From Sphingomonas sp. (GTDB lineage: Bacteria; Pseudomonadota; Alphaproteobacteria; Sphingomonadales; Sphingomonadaceae), in NCBI RefSeq assembly GCF_017304635.1, contig NZ_JAFKMA010000003.1:375585-439584 (forward strand): a DNA stretch of 64,000 bases, given 5' to 3'. A program made the position numbers and the translations under genes. A model generated the notes under the pieces. The model was not told the DNA's origin. It worked only from the letters and a program-made list of their open reading frames with translations, and searched no databases. Shown here one piece after another: positions 15,591-25,008 of this stretch (positions are counted from its first letter, which is position 1; each line of letters starts with the position of its first letter).

Positions 15591-16655
15591 ATGGCGGCGC
15601 TGACCCTTCCTGCCCGGCGCGGCTGGCGGCCGACGCGGCGCGAGCTGTGGCTGGCGCTGGCCGTCGTGCTGGTGATCGTCGTGCCGCTGATCCTCGGCAG
15701 CGATCGGCTGACGAAGATGCCGTGGGCCGGGCATCCCCGGTCGAGCGTGACGCAGCCGGTACCGCCGCCCGCCCCGGTGCCGACCGGCGACGTCGCGACG
15801 TTGCTGACCAACACCCCGCTCGCGATCGCGCCGGCCGATGCGGTGATGCTCAACGCGGCGCGGCCCAACGATCGCGCCGTTCACGACCGGGCGCGACCGT
15901 TCATCCTGCCCGCCGCGGCGACGGTGCCGCTGGGCAGCAGCGATGCCGCGCTCACCTGCATGACGCAGGCGATCTATTACGAAGCGGCGGTCGAGAGCGA
16001 CACCGGCAAGCGCGCCGTCGCGCAGGTCGTGCTCAACCGCATGCGCAGCCCGATCTTCCCGCACACCGTCTGCGGCGTGGTGTTCCAGGGATCCGAACAG
16101 CGCACCGGCTGCCAGTTCAGCTTCACCTGCGACGGCAGCCTCGCGCGCAAGCCGTCGCTCGCCGGATGGATCGCCGCGCGCAGGATCGCGAGCGACGCGC
16201 TGGCGGGCCGTGTCGAGCGCTCGATCGGCCTCGCGACGCATTATCATGCCAACTACGTCGTGCCCTATTGGGCCGGGAGCCTGGACAAGGTGGCGACGAT
16301 CGGCGCGCATATCTTCTACACGATGCGCGGGCCGCTCGGCCGGCCGCTGGCGTTCGGCGCACCGTACGATGCGATGGCCGAGGCGAGCGTGACGCCCGCC
16401 GCCGGCGATTCGGCCGCCGATGCTGCCGCGGCGCTGGCCTTGACGGGAGCGACGCCCGCGCCCGCCGTCGTCGCCCGGCCGATCAACCGCACGACCGTCC
16501 GCGACGACGCGCTCGGCACCGCGATCCACCCGACCCAGGCGCTGACCGCGCCCCCGGTCAGCGTGCTTCGCGCCGACGAAACCGGTGGCAAGCTGATGGC
16601 CGATCAGACCAAAGGCACGCTCGGTGCCGCGAAGCCGGCGATTAACCCGAAATAA
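15591..16655 (+). CDS. Cell wall hydrolase, SleB family
   Basis: A 354-residue protein with an N-terminal membrane anchor (LALAVVLVIVVPLILG, residues about 20-36) and a SleB/hydrolase_2 domain (CMTQAIYYEAAVESDTGKRAVAQVVLNRMRSPIFPHTVCGVVFQGS, then QFSFTCDGS and THYHANYVVPYWAGSLDKVATIGAHIFY). SleB enzymes are lytic transglycosylases; the conserved Glu is in YYEAA. The C-terminal 120 residues are low-complexity Ala/Pro-rich. It begins 4 nt after the MBOAT partner gene. Similar SleB proteins are common in sphingomonads; whether it takes part in polysaccharide passage through the peptidoglycan is speculation from position. Confidence 0.9.
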   Translation: MAALTLPARRGWRPTRRELWLALAVVLVIVVPLILGSDRLTKMPWAGHPRSSVTQPVPPPAPVPTGDVATLLTNTPLAIAPADAVMLNAARPNDRAVHDRARPFILPAAATVPLGSSDAALTCMTQAIYYEAAVESDTGKRAVAQVVLNRMRSPIFPHTVCGVVFQGSEQRTGCQFSFTCDGSLARKPSLAGWIAARRIASDALAGRVERSIGLATHYHANYVVPYWAGSLDKVATIGAHIFYTMRGPLGRPLAFGAPYDAMAEASVTPAAGDSAADAAAALALTGATPAPAVVARPINRTTVRDDALGTAIHPTQALTAPPVSVLRADETGGKLMADQTKGTLGAAKPAINPK

Positions 16656-16718
16656 TAGGATGATCGCGCAGGGGCTTCAACGTACAGGGCGGCTGCGCGC
16701 AAGGAACGACGACACACG

Positions 16719-17285
16719 ATGAGCGACAGCCCCGTCCGCCTGATCCGCGCCAAGCGCCACAGCGACGCGCGCGGTTGGTTTACCGAAACCTACAACCGCG
16801 ACACGTTCGCCGGACTCGGCATCGATACGGTGTTCGTGCAGGACAATCATTCCTATTCGGCGCCCGCCTTCACGCTGCGCGGCCTGCATTTCCAGGCGCC
16901 CCCGCGCGCGCAGGCGAAGCTGGTGCGGTGCATCCGCGGTCGCGTGTTCGATGTCGCAGTCGATATCCGCCGCGGCTCGCCGACTTTTGGCCAGTGGGTC
17001 GGCGCCGAATTGTCAGCCGAAAATGGCGACCAGCTCTACATCCCGGTCGGGTTCGCACATGGGTTCGTAACGCTCGAGCGCGATTGCGAGGTCGTCTACA
17101 AATGCTCCGACCTGTACGCGCCGCAGGCGGATGGCGGGGTGCGCTGGGACAGCGCAGGGATCGACTGGCCGATCCCCGCCGGCACGACGCCCGAACTGTC
17201 CGACAAGGACAAGGTGCAGCCCCTGCTCGCCGACTTCGACACCCCGTTCAGCTATGACGGCCGCCCGCTGGCGCCGTTGGTCTAA
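16719..17285 (+). CDS. rfbC: dTDP-4-dehydrorhamnose 3,5-epimerase
   Basis: A 188-residue cupin-fold epimerase, third step of dTDP-L-rhamnose synthesis. The catalytic His is His57 in TLRGLHFQ; YIPVGFAHGFVTLERDCEVVYKCSDLYAPQADGGVRWDSAGIDWP is the conserved C-terminal half. First gene of the rfbC-rfbB-rfbD-rfbA operon; 12 nt separate it from rfbB. The presence of the full set shows that rhamnose is made here, most likely for the exopolysaccharide built by the neighbouring glycosyltransferases. Confidence 0.97.
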   Translation: MSDSPVRLIRAKRHSDARGWFTETYNRDTFAGLGIDTVFVQDNHSYSAPAFTLRGLHFQAPPRAQAKLVRCIRGRVFDVAVDIRRGSPTFGQWVGAELSAENGDQLYIPVGFAHGFVTLERDCEVVYKCSDLYAPQADGGVRWDSAGIDWPIPAGTTPELSDKDKVQPLLADFDTPFSYDGRPLAPLV

Positions 17286-17297
17286 GAGGTTCCCCAG

Positions 17298-18350
17298 ATG
17301 CGCATCTTCGTCACCGGCGGCGCCGGGTTCATCGGATCGGCGCTGGTCCGCCACCTGATCGAACGGACCGACCACGTCGTGCTCAACTTCGACAAGCTGA
17401 CCTATGCCGGCAACCTGTCGACGGTCGCGCAGGTAGCGGACTCGAACCGCTACGGCTTCGTGCGGGGCGACATCTGCGACGCGGCGGCGGTGCGCGCGGC
17501 GATCGCCGAGTTCCGGCCCGACGTCGTCACGCACCTGGCCGCCGAAAGCCATGTCGACCGCTCGATCGACGGACCGGGCGCGTTCATCGAGACCAACGTG
17601 GTCGGCACCTACACAATGCTCGGCGAAGCACTGGCCTATTGGCAGTCGCTCGACTCGGACGCGAAGGCACGATTCCGCTTCCATCACATCTCGACCGACG
17701 AGGTGTACGGTTCGCTCGGCGAGACCGGCTTCTTTACCGAGGATACGCCCTACGATCCGCGCTCGCCCTATTCGGCGTCGAAGGCGGGGTCGGACCATCT
17801 CGTGTCAGCCTGGGGGCATACGTTCGGACTGCCGGTGCTGGTGACCAACTGCTCGAACAATTACGGGCCCTATCACTTCCCCGAAAAGCTGATCCCGCTG
17901 ATGATCGCCAAGGCGCTCGATGGCGAGCTGCTGCCGATCTACGGTAAGGGCGACCAGGTGCGCGACTGGCTATTCGTCGAGGATCACGTCCGCGCGTTGC
18001 AGACCGTATTCGAGCGGGGCGTGCCGGGACGCAGCTACAATATCGGCGGGAACAACGAGAAGCAGAATATCGAGGTGGTGCATACGCTGTGCGCGATCCT
18101 CGATCGCCTGCGCCCGCGCGCCGACGGCCACGCCTATGCCGAGCAGATCACCTCGGTCGCCGACCGGCCTGGGCACGACAAGCGCTACGCGATCGACGCC
18201 TCGCGCATTCGCGACGAGCTCGGCTGGTCGCCCGCCGAGACGTTCGAGAGTGGGATCGAGAAGACAATTGCCTGGTACCTCGCCAACGAGGCGTGGTGGC
18301 GGCCGCTGGTCGCGGCCAAGGCGGCCGAGCGCCGCGGGCTGGCGGCGTAA
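17298..18350 (+). CDS. rfbB: dTDP-glucose 4,6-dehydratase
   Basis: A 350-residue extended short-chain dehydrogenase, second step of dTDP-L-rhamnose synthesis. NAD-binding motif TGGAGFIGS at residues 6-14; [28 protein letters not shown]; active-site Tyr158-x3-Lys162 in [27 protein letters not shown]. The end matches family ([16 protein letters not shown]...[11 protein letters not shown]). CCCAG rather than a strong Shine-Dalgarno precedes the ATG. Seven nt separate it from rfbD. Confidence 0.98.
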   Translation: MRIFVTGGAGFIGSALVRHLIERTDHVVLNFDKLTYAGNLSTVAQVADSNRYGFVRGDICDAAAVRAAIAEFRPDVVTHLAAESHVDRSIDGPGAFIETNVVGTYTMLGEALAYWQSLDSDAKARFRFHHISTDEVYGSLGETGFFTEDTPYDPRSPYSASKAGSDHLVSAWGHTFGLPVLVTNCSNNYGPYHFPEKLIPLMIAKALDGELLPIYGKGDQVRDWLFVEDHVRALQTVFERGVPGRSYNIGGNNEKQNIEVVHTLCAILDRLRPRADGHAYAEQITSVADRPGHDKRYAIDASRIRDELGWSPAETFESGIEKTIAWYLANEAWWRPLVAAKAAERRGLAA

Positions 18351-18356
18351 GCGGCG

Positions 18357-19244
18357 ATGCCTGACATCCTCGTCACCGGCGGCGGCGGCCAACTCGGCTC
18401 GGAGTTGCAGCGCGCGAACTGGCCCGCGGGCTGGCGGGTGGTCGCGATCGACGTCGCCGATCTCGATATGCGCGACACCGCCGCGATCGCCGCCAAGGTC
18501 ACCGAACGCCCCTGGGCCGCGATCATCAACGGCGCGGCCTACACCGCCGTCGACCAGGCCGAGAGCGACCAAGTCACCGCCTGGGCGATCAACGCGCTCG
18601 CCCCCGCCGCCTTCGCCGCCGCCTGCGCGACGGCGGATATCCCGCTGATCCAGGTCTCGACCGACTATGTCTTCGCCGGCGACAAGGTCGGCGCCTACGA
18701 GCCCGGCGACGCGGTCGGCCCGATCGGCGTCTATGGCGCCTCCAAGCTGGGCGGCGAATTCGCAGTCCGCACCAGCGGCGCGCGGCACGTCGTCGTTCGC
18801 ACCGCCTGGGTGATTTCCGCGCACGGCCGCAACTTCGTGAAGACGATGCTCGCGCTCGCCGCCGACCGCGACCAATTGCGCGTCGTCGCCGATCAGCACG
18901 GCTCGCCGACCGCCGCCGCCGACCTGGCCGACACGCTGATGCGGATCGCGGTCCGGCTGGTGGAGGACAAAGACGCTCCGACCGGCACGTTCCATTTCAG
19001 TAATGCCGGCGCGACCGACTGGGCCGCGTTCGCGACCGAGATCTTCCGCCAGTCGACCGCGCGCGGCGGCCCATCCGCGACGGTCGAGCCGATCCCGTCC
19101 GCCGCCTACCCCACGCCGGCCCGGCGTCCGGCCAATTCGCTGCTGTCGCACGACGCGATCGGCCAGGCCTATGGCATCACCCCCCGCGCGTGGCAGGACG
19201 CGCTGGGCGACATCCTCGACGAACTGATCGGACCCGTAACATGA
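18357..19244 (+). CDS. rfbD: dTDP-4-dehydrorhamnose reductase
   Basis: A 295-residue NADPH-dependent reductase completing dTDP-L-rhamnose. N-terminal [10 protein letters not shown] (residues 8-17), substrate-region [25 protein letters not shown], and catalytic Tyr126-x3-Lys130 in [10 protein letters not shown]. The C-terminus carries [10 protein letters not shown]. Its TGA overlaps the rfbA ATG by 4 nt. Confidence 0.97.
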   Translation: MPDILVTGGGGQLGSELQRANWPAGWRVVAIDVADLDMRDTAAIAAKVTERPWAAIINGAAYTAVDQAESDQVTAWAINALAPAAFAAACATADIPLIQVSTDYVFAGDKVGAYEPGDAVGPIGVYGASKLGGEFAVRTSGARHVVVRTAWVISAHGRNFVKTMLALAADRDQLRVVADQHGSPTAAADLADTLMRIAVRLVEDKDAPTGTFHFSNAGATDWAAFATEIFRQSTARGGPSATVEPIPSAAYPTPARRPANSLLSHDAIGQAYGITPRAWQDALGDILDELIGPVT

Positions 19245-20161
19245 AGGGCATCATCCTCGCCGGCGGTTCCGGCACGCGGCTGCACCCGGCGACGCTGGCG
19301 GTGAACAAGCAGTTGCTGCCGGTCTACGACAAGCCGATGATCTATTATCCGCTGTCGGTGCTGATGCTCGCCGACATCCGCGACATCCTCATCATCTCCA
19401 GCCCCGAATATCTCGCCAACTACCAGCGCCTGTTCGGCGACGGGTCGGCGATCGGGCTGGCGATCAGCTATGCCGAGCAGCCGCGACCGGAGGGGCTGGC
19501 GCAGGCGTTCACGATCGGGGCGGACTTCATCGGCGACGATCGCGTCGCGCTGGTGCTGGGCGACAACATCTTCTTCGGCGCCGGCCTGCCCGAACTGCTG
19601 GCGAGCGCGGTCGCGCGCGACCAGGGGGCGACCGTGTTCAGCTATCAGGTCGAGGATCCCGAACGCTACGGCGTGGTCGAGCTCGACGCCGACGGCCGCG
19701 CGATCAGCATCGAGGAAAAGCCGGCGGTGCCGAAGTCGAACTGCGCGGTGACGGGCCTGTATTTCTACGACAATCGCGTCGTCGACTATGCCCGCAACCT
19801 GACGCCGTCGGCGCGCGGCGAGCTGGAGATCACCGACCTCAACCGGCTCTACATGGCGGCGGGCGACCTGTTCGTCGAACAGATGGGCCGCGGCTATGCC
19901 TGGCTCGACACCGGCACGCACGACAGCCTGCTCGAGGCAAGCGAGTTCGTTCGCACACTGCAACATCGCCAAGGCATCCAGATCGCCTGTCTGGAGGAGA
20001 TCGCGTTCGAGCACGGTTTCATCGATGCCGACACCGCGACCGCGCTCGGCAAACGCTACGAGAAGACGGCGTACGGCCGCGCCATCCTGCGCGCGGTCGA
20101 GCGCGGCCCGCGCGAACGCCGCGTGCGCGGTCCCGACCGCCGCCGGGACGAGCGGGCGTGA
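19241..20161 (+). CDS. rfbA: Glucose-1-phosphate thymidylyltransferase
   Basis: A 306-residue nucleotidyltransferase making dTDP-glucose from dTTP and glucose-1-phosphate, the first step of the rhamnose pathway. [19 protein letters not shown] is the nucleotide-binding motif; [24 protein letters not shown] and [17 protein letters not shown] are typical of RfbA/RmlA. Start ATG at 19241 sits in the ATGA overlap with rfbD; the open frame upstream to 19190 is out-of-frame rfbD. The stop overlaps the GTG of the next glycosyltransferase (GTGA). The last 20 residues are unusually Arg-rich. Confidence 0.97.
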   Translation: MKGIILAGGSGTRLHPATLAVNKQLLPVYDKPMIYYPLSVLMLADIRDILIISSPEYLANYQRLFGDGSAIGLAISYAEQPRPEGLAQAFTIGADFIGDDRVALVLGDNIFFGAGLPELLASAVARDQGATVFSYQVEDPERYGVVELDADGRAISIEEKPAVPKSNCAVTGLYFYDNRVVDYARNLTPSARGELEITDLNRLYMAAGDLFVEQMGRGYAWLDTGTHDSLLEASEFVRTLQHRQGIQIACLEEIAFEHGFIDADTATALGKRYEKTAYGRAILRAVERGPRERRVRGPDRRRDERA

Positions 20162-21153
20162 GCGAACCGGCCATGGCGTCCGCCGCGGTCAACGTCGCCG
20201 AGTTCGACGGCAGCGTCACCTCGTTCGTGCCGTTCCCGCCGGGCCTGCGCGTGACCGAGATCAGCGCGCAGCCGGCCAATGCGATCGAACGCGCCGTCAC
20301 GCGGCCCAAACTGTCGCGGCTGCGCGCCGGGGCGCAGGCCGTGCTGGCCTCGTCGCACGGCGAGCCGATCGTGTCGCACATGCCGCGCGTGTCGCTGATG
20401 GTGGCGTGGCAGAAACGGTTCTGGGGCAGGAAGTCGCGGCACCTCGCCTTCACCTTCAACTTCACCGACCTGCCGCAGGGATCGCGCTATCGCAAAGCTT
20501 GGGCACCGCTTGAGGACGTAACGCGGTTCATCGTATTCTCCGCGTTCGAACGGGAGCTCTATTCGGCCCATTTCGGCCTGCCGATCGAGCGGTTCGAGCG
20601 GCTGCTCTGGGCGCAGACCACGCCGGTCGTCGCGCCGACCAATGCCTTTGCCACACCGGGCAACTATGTCGCCGCGGTCGGTGGCGAGGGGCGCGATCAC
20701 GTCACGCTGATGCGCGCCGCCGCGATGCTGCCGCACATCCCGTTCCTCGTCGTCTGCCGGCCGCACAATCGGCTGCCCGAGATCCCGGCGAACGTCACGG
20801 TCCACACCAATCTCGACGCGCCGACGTCGTGGCGGATCACGCAGGACGCCGCCTGTTCGATCGTCCCGCTGAAGTCGGCGGAGACGTGTTGCGGGCACAT
20901 CACCATCGTCGGATCGGAGTTGGTCGGCACGCCGGTCGTCGCGACGCGGAGTGCGGCGACCGTCGAATATACCGAGGATGTCGCACAGTGCGAGCCGGGG
21001 GACGCGCAAGGGCTAGCCGCGCTGATCGATCACGCGTTCCGCTCGTCGGCGACGCTTCGTGCCGAGACGCAAGCGCGGATTCCGGCCAAGCTCGCCAAGT
21101 ATGATCGCGACGCGTGGCAGCGATCGATCGCCGACTTCCTCGCCGGCGGTTGA
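20158..21153 (+). CDS. Glycosyltransferase-like protein, GT4-type C-terminal half
   Basis: A 331-residue protein translated from a GTG that overlaps the rfbA stop by 4 nt. The C-terminal half has a nucleotide-sugar-binding Rossmann pattern ([33 protein letters not shown], then [25 protein letters not shown]), like retaining glycosyltransferases of the GT4/GT1 type. The N-terminal half contains [20 protein letters not shown] and [19 protein letters not shown]. No clear specific family. Coupled to the rhamnose genes, it may transfer rhamnose or another sugar to the EPS repeat, but this is positional inference. Cytoplasmic, no signal or membrane segment. Confidence 0.8.
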   Translation: MSEPAMASAAVNVAEFDGSVTSFVPFPPGLRVTEISAQPANAIERAVTRPKLSRLRAGAQAVLASSHGEPIVSHMPRVSLMVAWQKRFWGRKSRHLAFTFNFTDLPQGSRYRKAWAPLEDVTRFIVFSAFERELYSAHFGLPIERFERLLWAQTTPVVAPTNAFATPGNYVAAVGGEGRDHVTLMRAAAMLPHIPFLVVCRPHNRLPEIPANVTVHTNLDAPTSWRITQDAACSIVPLKSAETCCGHITIVGSELVGTPVVATRSAATVEYTEDVAQCEPGDAQGLAALIDHAFRSSATLRAETQARIPAKLAKYDRDAWQRSIADFLAGG

Positions 21154-21156
21154 CCG

Positions 21157-21220
21157 GCCCCAACGAAAAAGGGGCAGCTATCGCCGCCCTGCTGGTCCAC
21201 TCGATTGACGGCGATCAGCT
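21157..21220. terminator. Convergent gap with two hairpins
   Basis: GCCCC (21157-21161) and GGGGC (21171-21175) enclose a loop containing five A on the plus strand; next to it AGCTATCGCCG (21176-21186) and CGGCGATCAGCT (21209-21220) form a larger imperfect stem that overlaps the stop of the PEP-CTERM gene. Placed between the ends of two convergent transcription units, this probably acts as a bidirectional transcription end. No long T-run, so efficiency is uncertain. Confidence 0.45.
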
Positions 21221-21541
21221 GTAGCGAACGCGCGCGCGGGGCTTGCGCGTGGTGCGACCGCGGACGGCAAAGCTGAGCCCGAAAAAGCCCAGGATCATCA
21301 TCGCCCAAGTCGCCGGCTCGGGCAAGTGCTCGCGGCTCGCGTCGCGCGCGACCGCCGCTCCGTTGACGTAGGGCGGCGCCGGCTCGAAATTGTACGCGGC
21401 CACGGTGCCGCTATACGTCGCTTCGCTGGACATCGACGTCACGACCACCGACGCATTGGCCGACATCGGCACGACGGCGCAGCTGATAGCTGCTACGACG
21501 AAGGCTTTCGAGAGCCCCAGGTGGATCGACGAACGAGCCAC
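21215..21541 (-). CDS. Small PEP-CTERM sorting-domain protein
   Basis: A 108-residue exported protein. A signal peptide (SKAFVVAAISCAVVPMSANAS) is followed by only about 50 residues of mature chain (VVVTSMSSEATYSGTVAAYNFEPAPPYVNGAA) and a C-terminal sorting signal: LPEPATWAMMILGFFGLSFAVRGR, then a basic tail RTTRKPRARVRYS. PEP-CTERM tails are recognised by exosortase and are typical partners of EPS loci, and an exosortase gene lies at 34014-35015. Start is GTG at 21541 with a good upstream AAGGAAAAGGGG. The mature part is much shorter than most PEP-CTERM proteins. It has its own leader (175 nt to the next gene), so may have its own promoter. Confidence 0.85.
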   Translation of the reverse strand: MARSSIHLGLSKAFVVAAISCAVVPMSANASVVVTSMSSEATYSGTVAAYNFEPAPPYVNGAAVARDASREHLPEPATWAMMILGFFGLSFAVRGRTTRKPRARVRYS

Positions 21542-21716
21542 AACCCCTTTTCCTTCTGTTACGCATCATGGCCGAATACGACCGGCGACTCGCTCAACCC
21601 CGCGTCAACGAGTCGGTTCCCGATACTCCCGCAAAACGTGCCGGTAAACGCGCGATTCGGGCGGAAAATCGGCCTGTGTCAAAGTGAAACGTCGTGACCG
21701 GTGTTAAGAAAAGCGG

Positions 21717-22700
21717 TCAGTCGGCACGTTTGACGAGCCTCGCGACCCCGGTGGCCAGATCGACTCTCGGCGTCCAGCCAAGCGCTTCGCGTGCCCGCAC
21801 GTTCGGATAGTGCAACGGCCGCCAACGCACCCGCTGGCGCGGCGGGTCGAGCAGTTCTGGCAACCGCGCCTTCCCCTTGAAGAACAGCCGGCTGGCGAGC
21901 TTCGCCGACCAGCCGAGCGCGAGCACGGCGACATAGGGCACCGGCACCGCAATGCCGGTCGGCACGCCCGCCTGCTTCGCGAGGCGGTGGTAACGCCAGT
22001 GCGACGGCTGCTCGGGATCGATCAGGTCGACCGTCAACGGCGCGTCGAGCGGGGCCGCCAACGCGGCGACGATCGCATCGGCGCAATTGTCGACATGCAC
22101 CAGCCGCATCCGCGACCGCGGCGCGAAGATCAGGTCGAACCGTCCGGCCTTCAGCCCGGTCCCCGCGTCCCAATCCTTGCCCGGCCCGTAGATCGCGCCG
22201 GGGCGGACGACGACCAGTTCGATCTCCTGCCGCGTGGCGTGATCGCGCACCAGCCGCTCCTGCAACAGCTTGGTCTGGGTGTAGGCGTCGCGGCGCAGCG
22301 GATCGCGCTCGAGCGGGGTCGCTTCGTCGAGCACGCCGTTGAATTTGGGCGCATCGAAATCGTAGACCGACAGGCTGCTGACATGGACGATCCGCCGCAG
22401 CGTATGGGGCAGCGCGGCGAGCAGGTTCTCGGTCGCGAGCACCGTGCCCGCCAGCTGCGACGGCAAGTCGCCGAACGCCGCGGCGCAGTGCACCACCGCG
22501 TCGACGTCGCCGATCGCGTCGCACCACGCCCCGCGCTGGCGCAGATCACCGGCAAGCGGCGTCACGCCGGCCGGGAACGTGCCGCCCTTCGCCAGCGATA
22601 CCGGGCGGACCATCGCCAGCACCTGATGCCCGGCCCGCGCCGCCGCCGCCGCGACCGCCCGGCCTAGGAAGCCGCCGGCACCCGTGACCAGAACCTTCAC
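21717..22700 (-). CDS. NAD(P)-dependent sugar epimerase/reductase (extended SDR)
   Basis: A 327-residue extended short-chain dehydrogenase. Cofactor motif GAGGFLGRAV at the N-terminus, DVDAVVHCAAAFGD, HVSSLSVYDFD, active Tyr-x3-Lys in DAYTQTKLLQERLV, and VVRPGAIYGPG. The start is GTG at 22700, overlapping the stop of the upstream oxidoreductase (GTGA); the frame extends to 22733 but that would overlap more of the previous gene. Reaction on an NDP-sugar or lipid-linked sugar is expected; the specific one is not known. Last glycan gene of the minus-strand EPS operon before the PEP-CTERM gene. Confidence 0.85.
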   Translation of the reverse strand: MKVLVTGAGGFLGRAVAAAAARAGHQVLAMVRPVSLAKGGTFPAGVTPLAGDLRQRGAWCDAIGDVDAVVHCAAAFGDLPSQLAGTVLATENLLAALPHTLRRIVHVSSLSVYDFDAPKFNGVLDEATPLERDPLRRDAYTQTKLLQERLVRDHATRQEIELVVVRPGAIYGPGKDWDAGTGLKAGRFDLIFAPRSRMRLVHVDNCADAIVAALAAPLDAPLTVDLIDPEQPSHWRYHRLAKQAGVPTGIAVPVPYVAVLALGWSAKLASRLFFKGKARLPELLDPPRQRVRWRPLHYPNVRAREALGWTPRVDLATGVARLVKRAD

Positions 22701-23761
22701 GACGCGTCCGCCAACGCGACCAGCCGGTCGCACATCCGCGCGGTCGCGATCATCTCCGTCGCAGTGATCGGGGGCGGCGTACCGTCGATGATCGCACGAT
22801 AGACCGCCTCCAGCATCCGCGGCAGGCCGTGCATCGTCCCGTGCTGCATGATCTTGTTGCGCAGGTTCGCCCAGCCGGCGCGGCGCAACGCCTTGCCGTT
22901 GGCGACCTGGCCGAACGGGGCGCGCTTGCCGACATTGGGCGCGGCATCGTAGCGCAGATAGGGGTTGTAGAGGTCGGTCTCCGCCGTCCCCTCGGTTCCG
23001 CGCACGACCACGCGGAACGCTTCGGGATAGGCGTCGGTCGCGATCCGCAGCCGTCCGCGCACGCGCCCGTCGTCGATCAGCGCATCGATATGGTCGAACC
23101 CGGCGCGTGGGTTGGCGGTACGATTCTGCAGGAACCCGCGCGCCTCATATTCGTCGCCGACGCCGCTCAGCGCTTCGAACAGATAGATTAGATGCGGCAG
23201 GAAATCGTGCACCGCGCCGGCCGGCAACGCCACCGCCCGCCCGCTCAGGTTGCGATCGCCGAACGGACCGGCGAGGAAATCGAGCGACAGCAACACGTCG
23301 CATTCGGCGACGCGGCCAAGCCGGCCGTCGGCGATCAGCTTGCGCAGCGCGATCACCGCGTCGTTCCACAACAGGTTACGGCTTTCGACCAGCACCTTGC
23401 CCGCCAGGTCGGCGGCGTGGATCAGCCCGGCGGTCTCCGCCTCGGTTCCCGTCATCGGCTTTTCGCAGACGACGTGGGCGCCGGCCGCCAGCGCCTGACG
23501 GACGATCGCATCATGGGTGTGCGGCGGGGTCAGGACGTGGACGATGTCCGGCGTCACTTGCGCGAGCAACGTCGCGACGTCGGTGTAGGTGGCGCCAGCG
23601 CCGAACCGCTCGCCAGCCGCGGCGGCCATCGCCGGCGACATGTCGCACACCGCGACCAGGTCGGCGAGCGGCGAGGTGGCGACGAACGGCAGATGCTCGT
23701 ACGCGATCGCGCCGCAGCCGATCACCGCCGCACGCAGGGGTTGCTGCCGGATCGGAGTCAT
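22697..23761 (-). CDS. Gfo/Idh/MocA family oxidoreductase
   Basis: A 354-residue NAD(P)-dependent oxidoreductase. N-terminal Rossmann motif VIGCGAIAYEHLPF, PPHTHDAIVRQALAAGAHVVCEKPMTGT (the EKP motif that ends the nucleotide-binding fold), and the C-terminal alpha/beta domain with AVHDFLPHLIYLFEAL (expected catalytic-region His). ATG at 23761 overlaps the upstream glycosyltransferase stop by 4 nt. In EPS loci these enzymes usually oxidise or reduce UDP-sugars at C3 or C4. It lies next to the SDR epimerase, so the two may make one special sugar. Confidence 0.88.
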   Translation of the reverse strand: MTPIRQQPLRAAVIGCGAIAYEHLPFVATSPLADLVAVCDMSPAMAAAAGERFGAGATYTDVATLLAQVTPDIVHVLTPPHTHDAIVRQALAAGAHVVCEKPMTGTEAETAGLIHAADLAGKVLVESRNLLWNDAVIALRKLIADGRLGRVAECDVLLSLDFLAGPFGDRNLSGRAVALPAGAVHDFLPHLIYLFEALSGVGDEYEARGFLQNRTANPRAGFDHIDALIDDGRVRGRLRIATDAYPEAFRVVVRGTEGTAETDLYNPYLRYDAAPNVGKRAPFGQVANGKALRRAGWANLRNKIMQHGTMHGLPRMLEAVYRAIIDGTPPPITATEMIATARMCDRLVALADAS

Positions 23762-25008
23762 GCGCCGAGCCTGCGCAACAGGTCGGCCATCGCGCGGCCA
23801 TTGGCGGCCTGGTCGTGCAGCTGTTCGACGCGCGCGCGACCGGCGGCGGCGCGCGTCGCGGCAAGCGCCGGGTTCTCGATCGCCTCGCGCAAGGCATCGG
23901 CCAGCGCGTCGGCGCGCGCGGGCGGCACCGTCCAGGCGGTTACGCCGTTTTCGGCAAGCTCCGGAATTCCGGCGATCCAGGTGGTCACGACAGGCACGCC
24001 GGCCGCCATCGCCTCCATGATCGACACGGGCAACCCCTCGCTGAACGACGGCAGGCAGAAAATGTCGGCGCGGCGCAGTTCGGTCCGGACATCGGCGGGG
24101 GCGAGTTCGCCCATGAGCGTCACGCGATCCGCGAGATCGAACCGGGCGATCGCCGCTTCCAGCGCTCCCCGCTCCGGCCCTTCGCCGATCAGCAGCAGCC
24201 GCGCCACGACCCCCGCGTCGCGCAACCGTGCCATCGCGTCGAGCAGGACCGAAAACCCCTTTTCGGGCGACAGCCGCCCCAGCGCGACGATCGTCGGCGC
24301 CTCGCTCCCTCGCTCGCGCGGCGCGAACTGCCACGCGGTCAGATCGACCCCGCAGCGAACGACATGCGCGCGCGGCCAGATCGCGGAGTCGGCCTGCAGG
24401 AACAGCTGCCCACGCGTGAAGTCGCTGACGCACACCACGGCCGCCGCCGCCGGCGCCTTCAGGTCGAGGCGCGTCTCGGCCGGATCGACGAAATCGTGGA
24501 AGCCGTGGATCGTGAAGCTGAACCCGGCGGGCTTGCCGTCGAGTGCGATTATCCGGCTGGCGAACCAGGCGATGGTCGCCGGCGCCAGCCCAAAATGCGC
24601 GTGGAGGTGGCGGATGCCCTGCCGCTGCGCCACACGCGCGACGCGCGCGGCCTGGACGAAGTGCGCCAGCCGCCGCGCCATCCGGCGCGGACTGCCGCCG
24701 GCACTCGTCAGCGCCAGCCACTTGATCCGCGCCATCCCGATCGGATGGCGGAGCGTCAGCGCGATCGCGTCGCCGATCGCGCCGAGCGGTCGATCCTTGA
24801 GGTAGTGCGTCGCCGCGCTGCGTTCGCGCGCCCTCGGAACGGCGAGTTCGACGGCGTCCGGCCGATTCATTGCAAACGTTTCGACGGCCATGCCGGTCGC
24901 CATGACGCTGTCGATCTCGCCCGCGATGAAGGTCTGCGCATTCCGCGGGTAATGCGTCATGACATAGCCGACCGCGCCGGCCGGGTTCGCGGCGGCAGGA
25001 TCGGTCAT
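23758..25008 (-). CDS. Glycosyltransferase family 4
   Basis: A 416-residue retaining glycosyltransferase of the GT4 type. GRLSPEKGFSVLLDAMARL starts the C-terminal nucleotide-sugar domain, followed by LLIGEGPERGALEAAI and FCLPSFSEGLPVSIMEAMAAGVPVVTTWIAGIPELAENG, which carries the E-x7-E motif. The N-terminal domain has YVMTHYPRNAQTFIAGEI and HLHAHFGLAPATIAW. ATG at 25008 overlaps the stop of the GT2 gene by 4 nt. Cytoplasmic or membrane-associated; adds a sugar to the lipid-linked EPS unit. Donor unknown. Confidence 0.93.
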   Translation of the reverse strand: MTDPAAANPAGAVGYVMTHYPRNAQTFIAGEIDSVMATGMAVETFAMNRPDAVELAVPRARERSAATHYLKDRPLGAIGDAIALTLRHPIGMARIKWLALTSAGGSPRRMARRLAHFVQAARVARVAQRQGIRHLHAHFGLAPATIAWFASRIIALDGKPAGFSFTIHGFHDFVDPAETRLDLKAPAAAAVVCVSDFTRGQLFLQADSAIWPRAHVVRCGVDLTAWQFAPRERGSEAPTIVALGRLSPEKGFSVLLDAMARLRDAGVVARLLLIGEGPERGALEAAIARFDLADRVTLMGELAPADVRTELRRADIFCLPSFSEGLPVSIMEAMAAGVPVVTTWIAGIPELAENGVTAWTVPPARADALADALREAIENPALAATRAAAGRARVEQLHDQAANGRAMADLLRRLGA

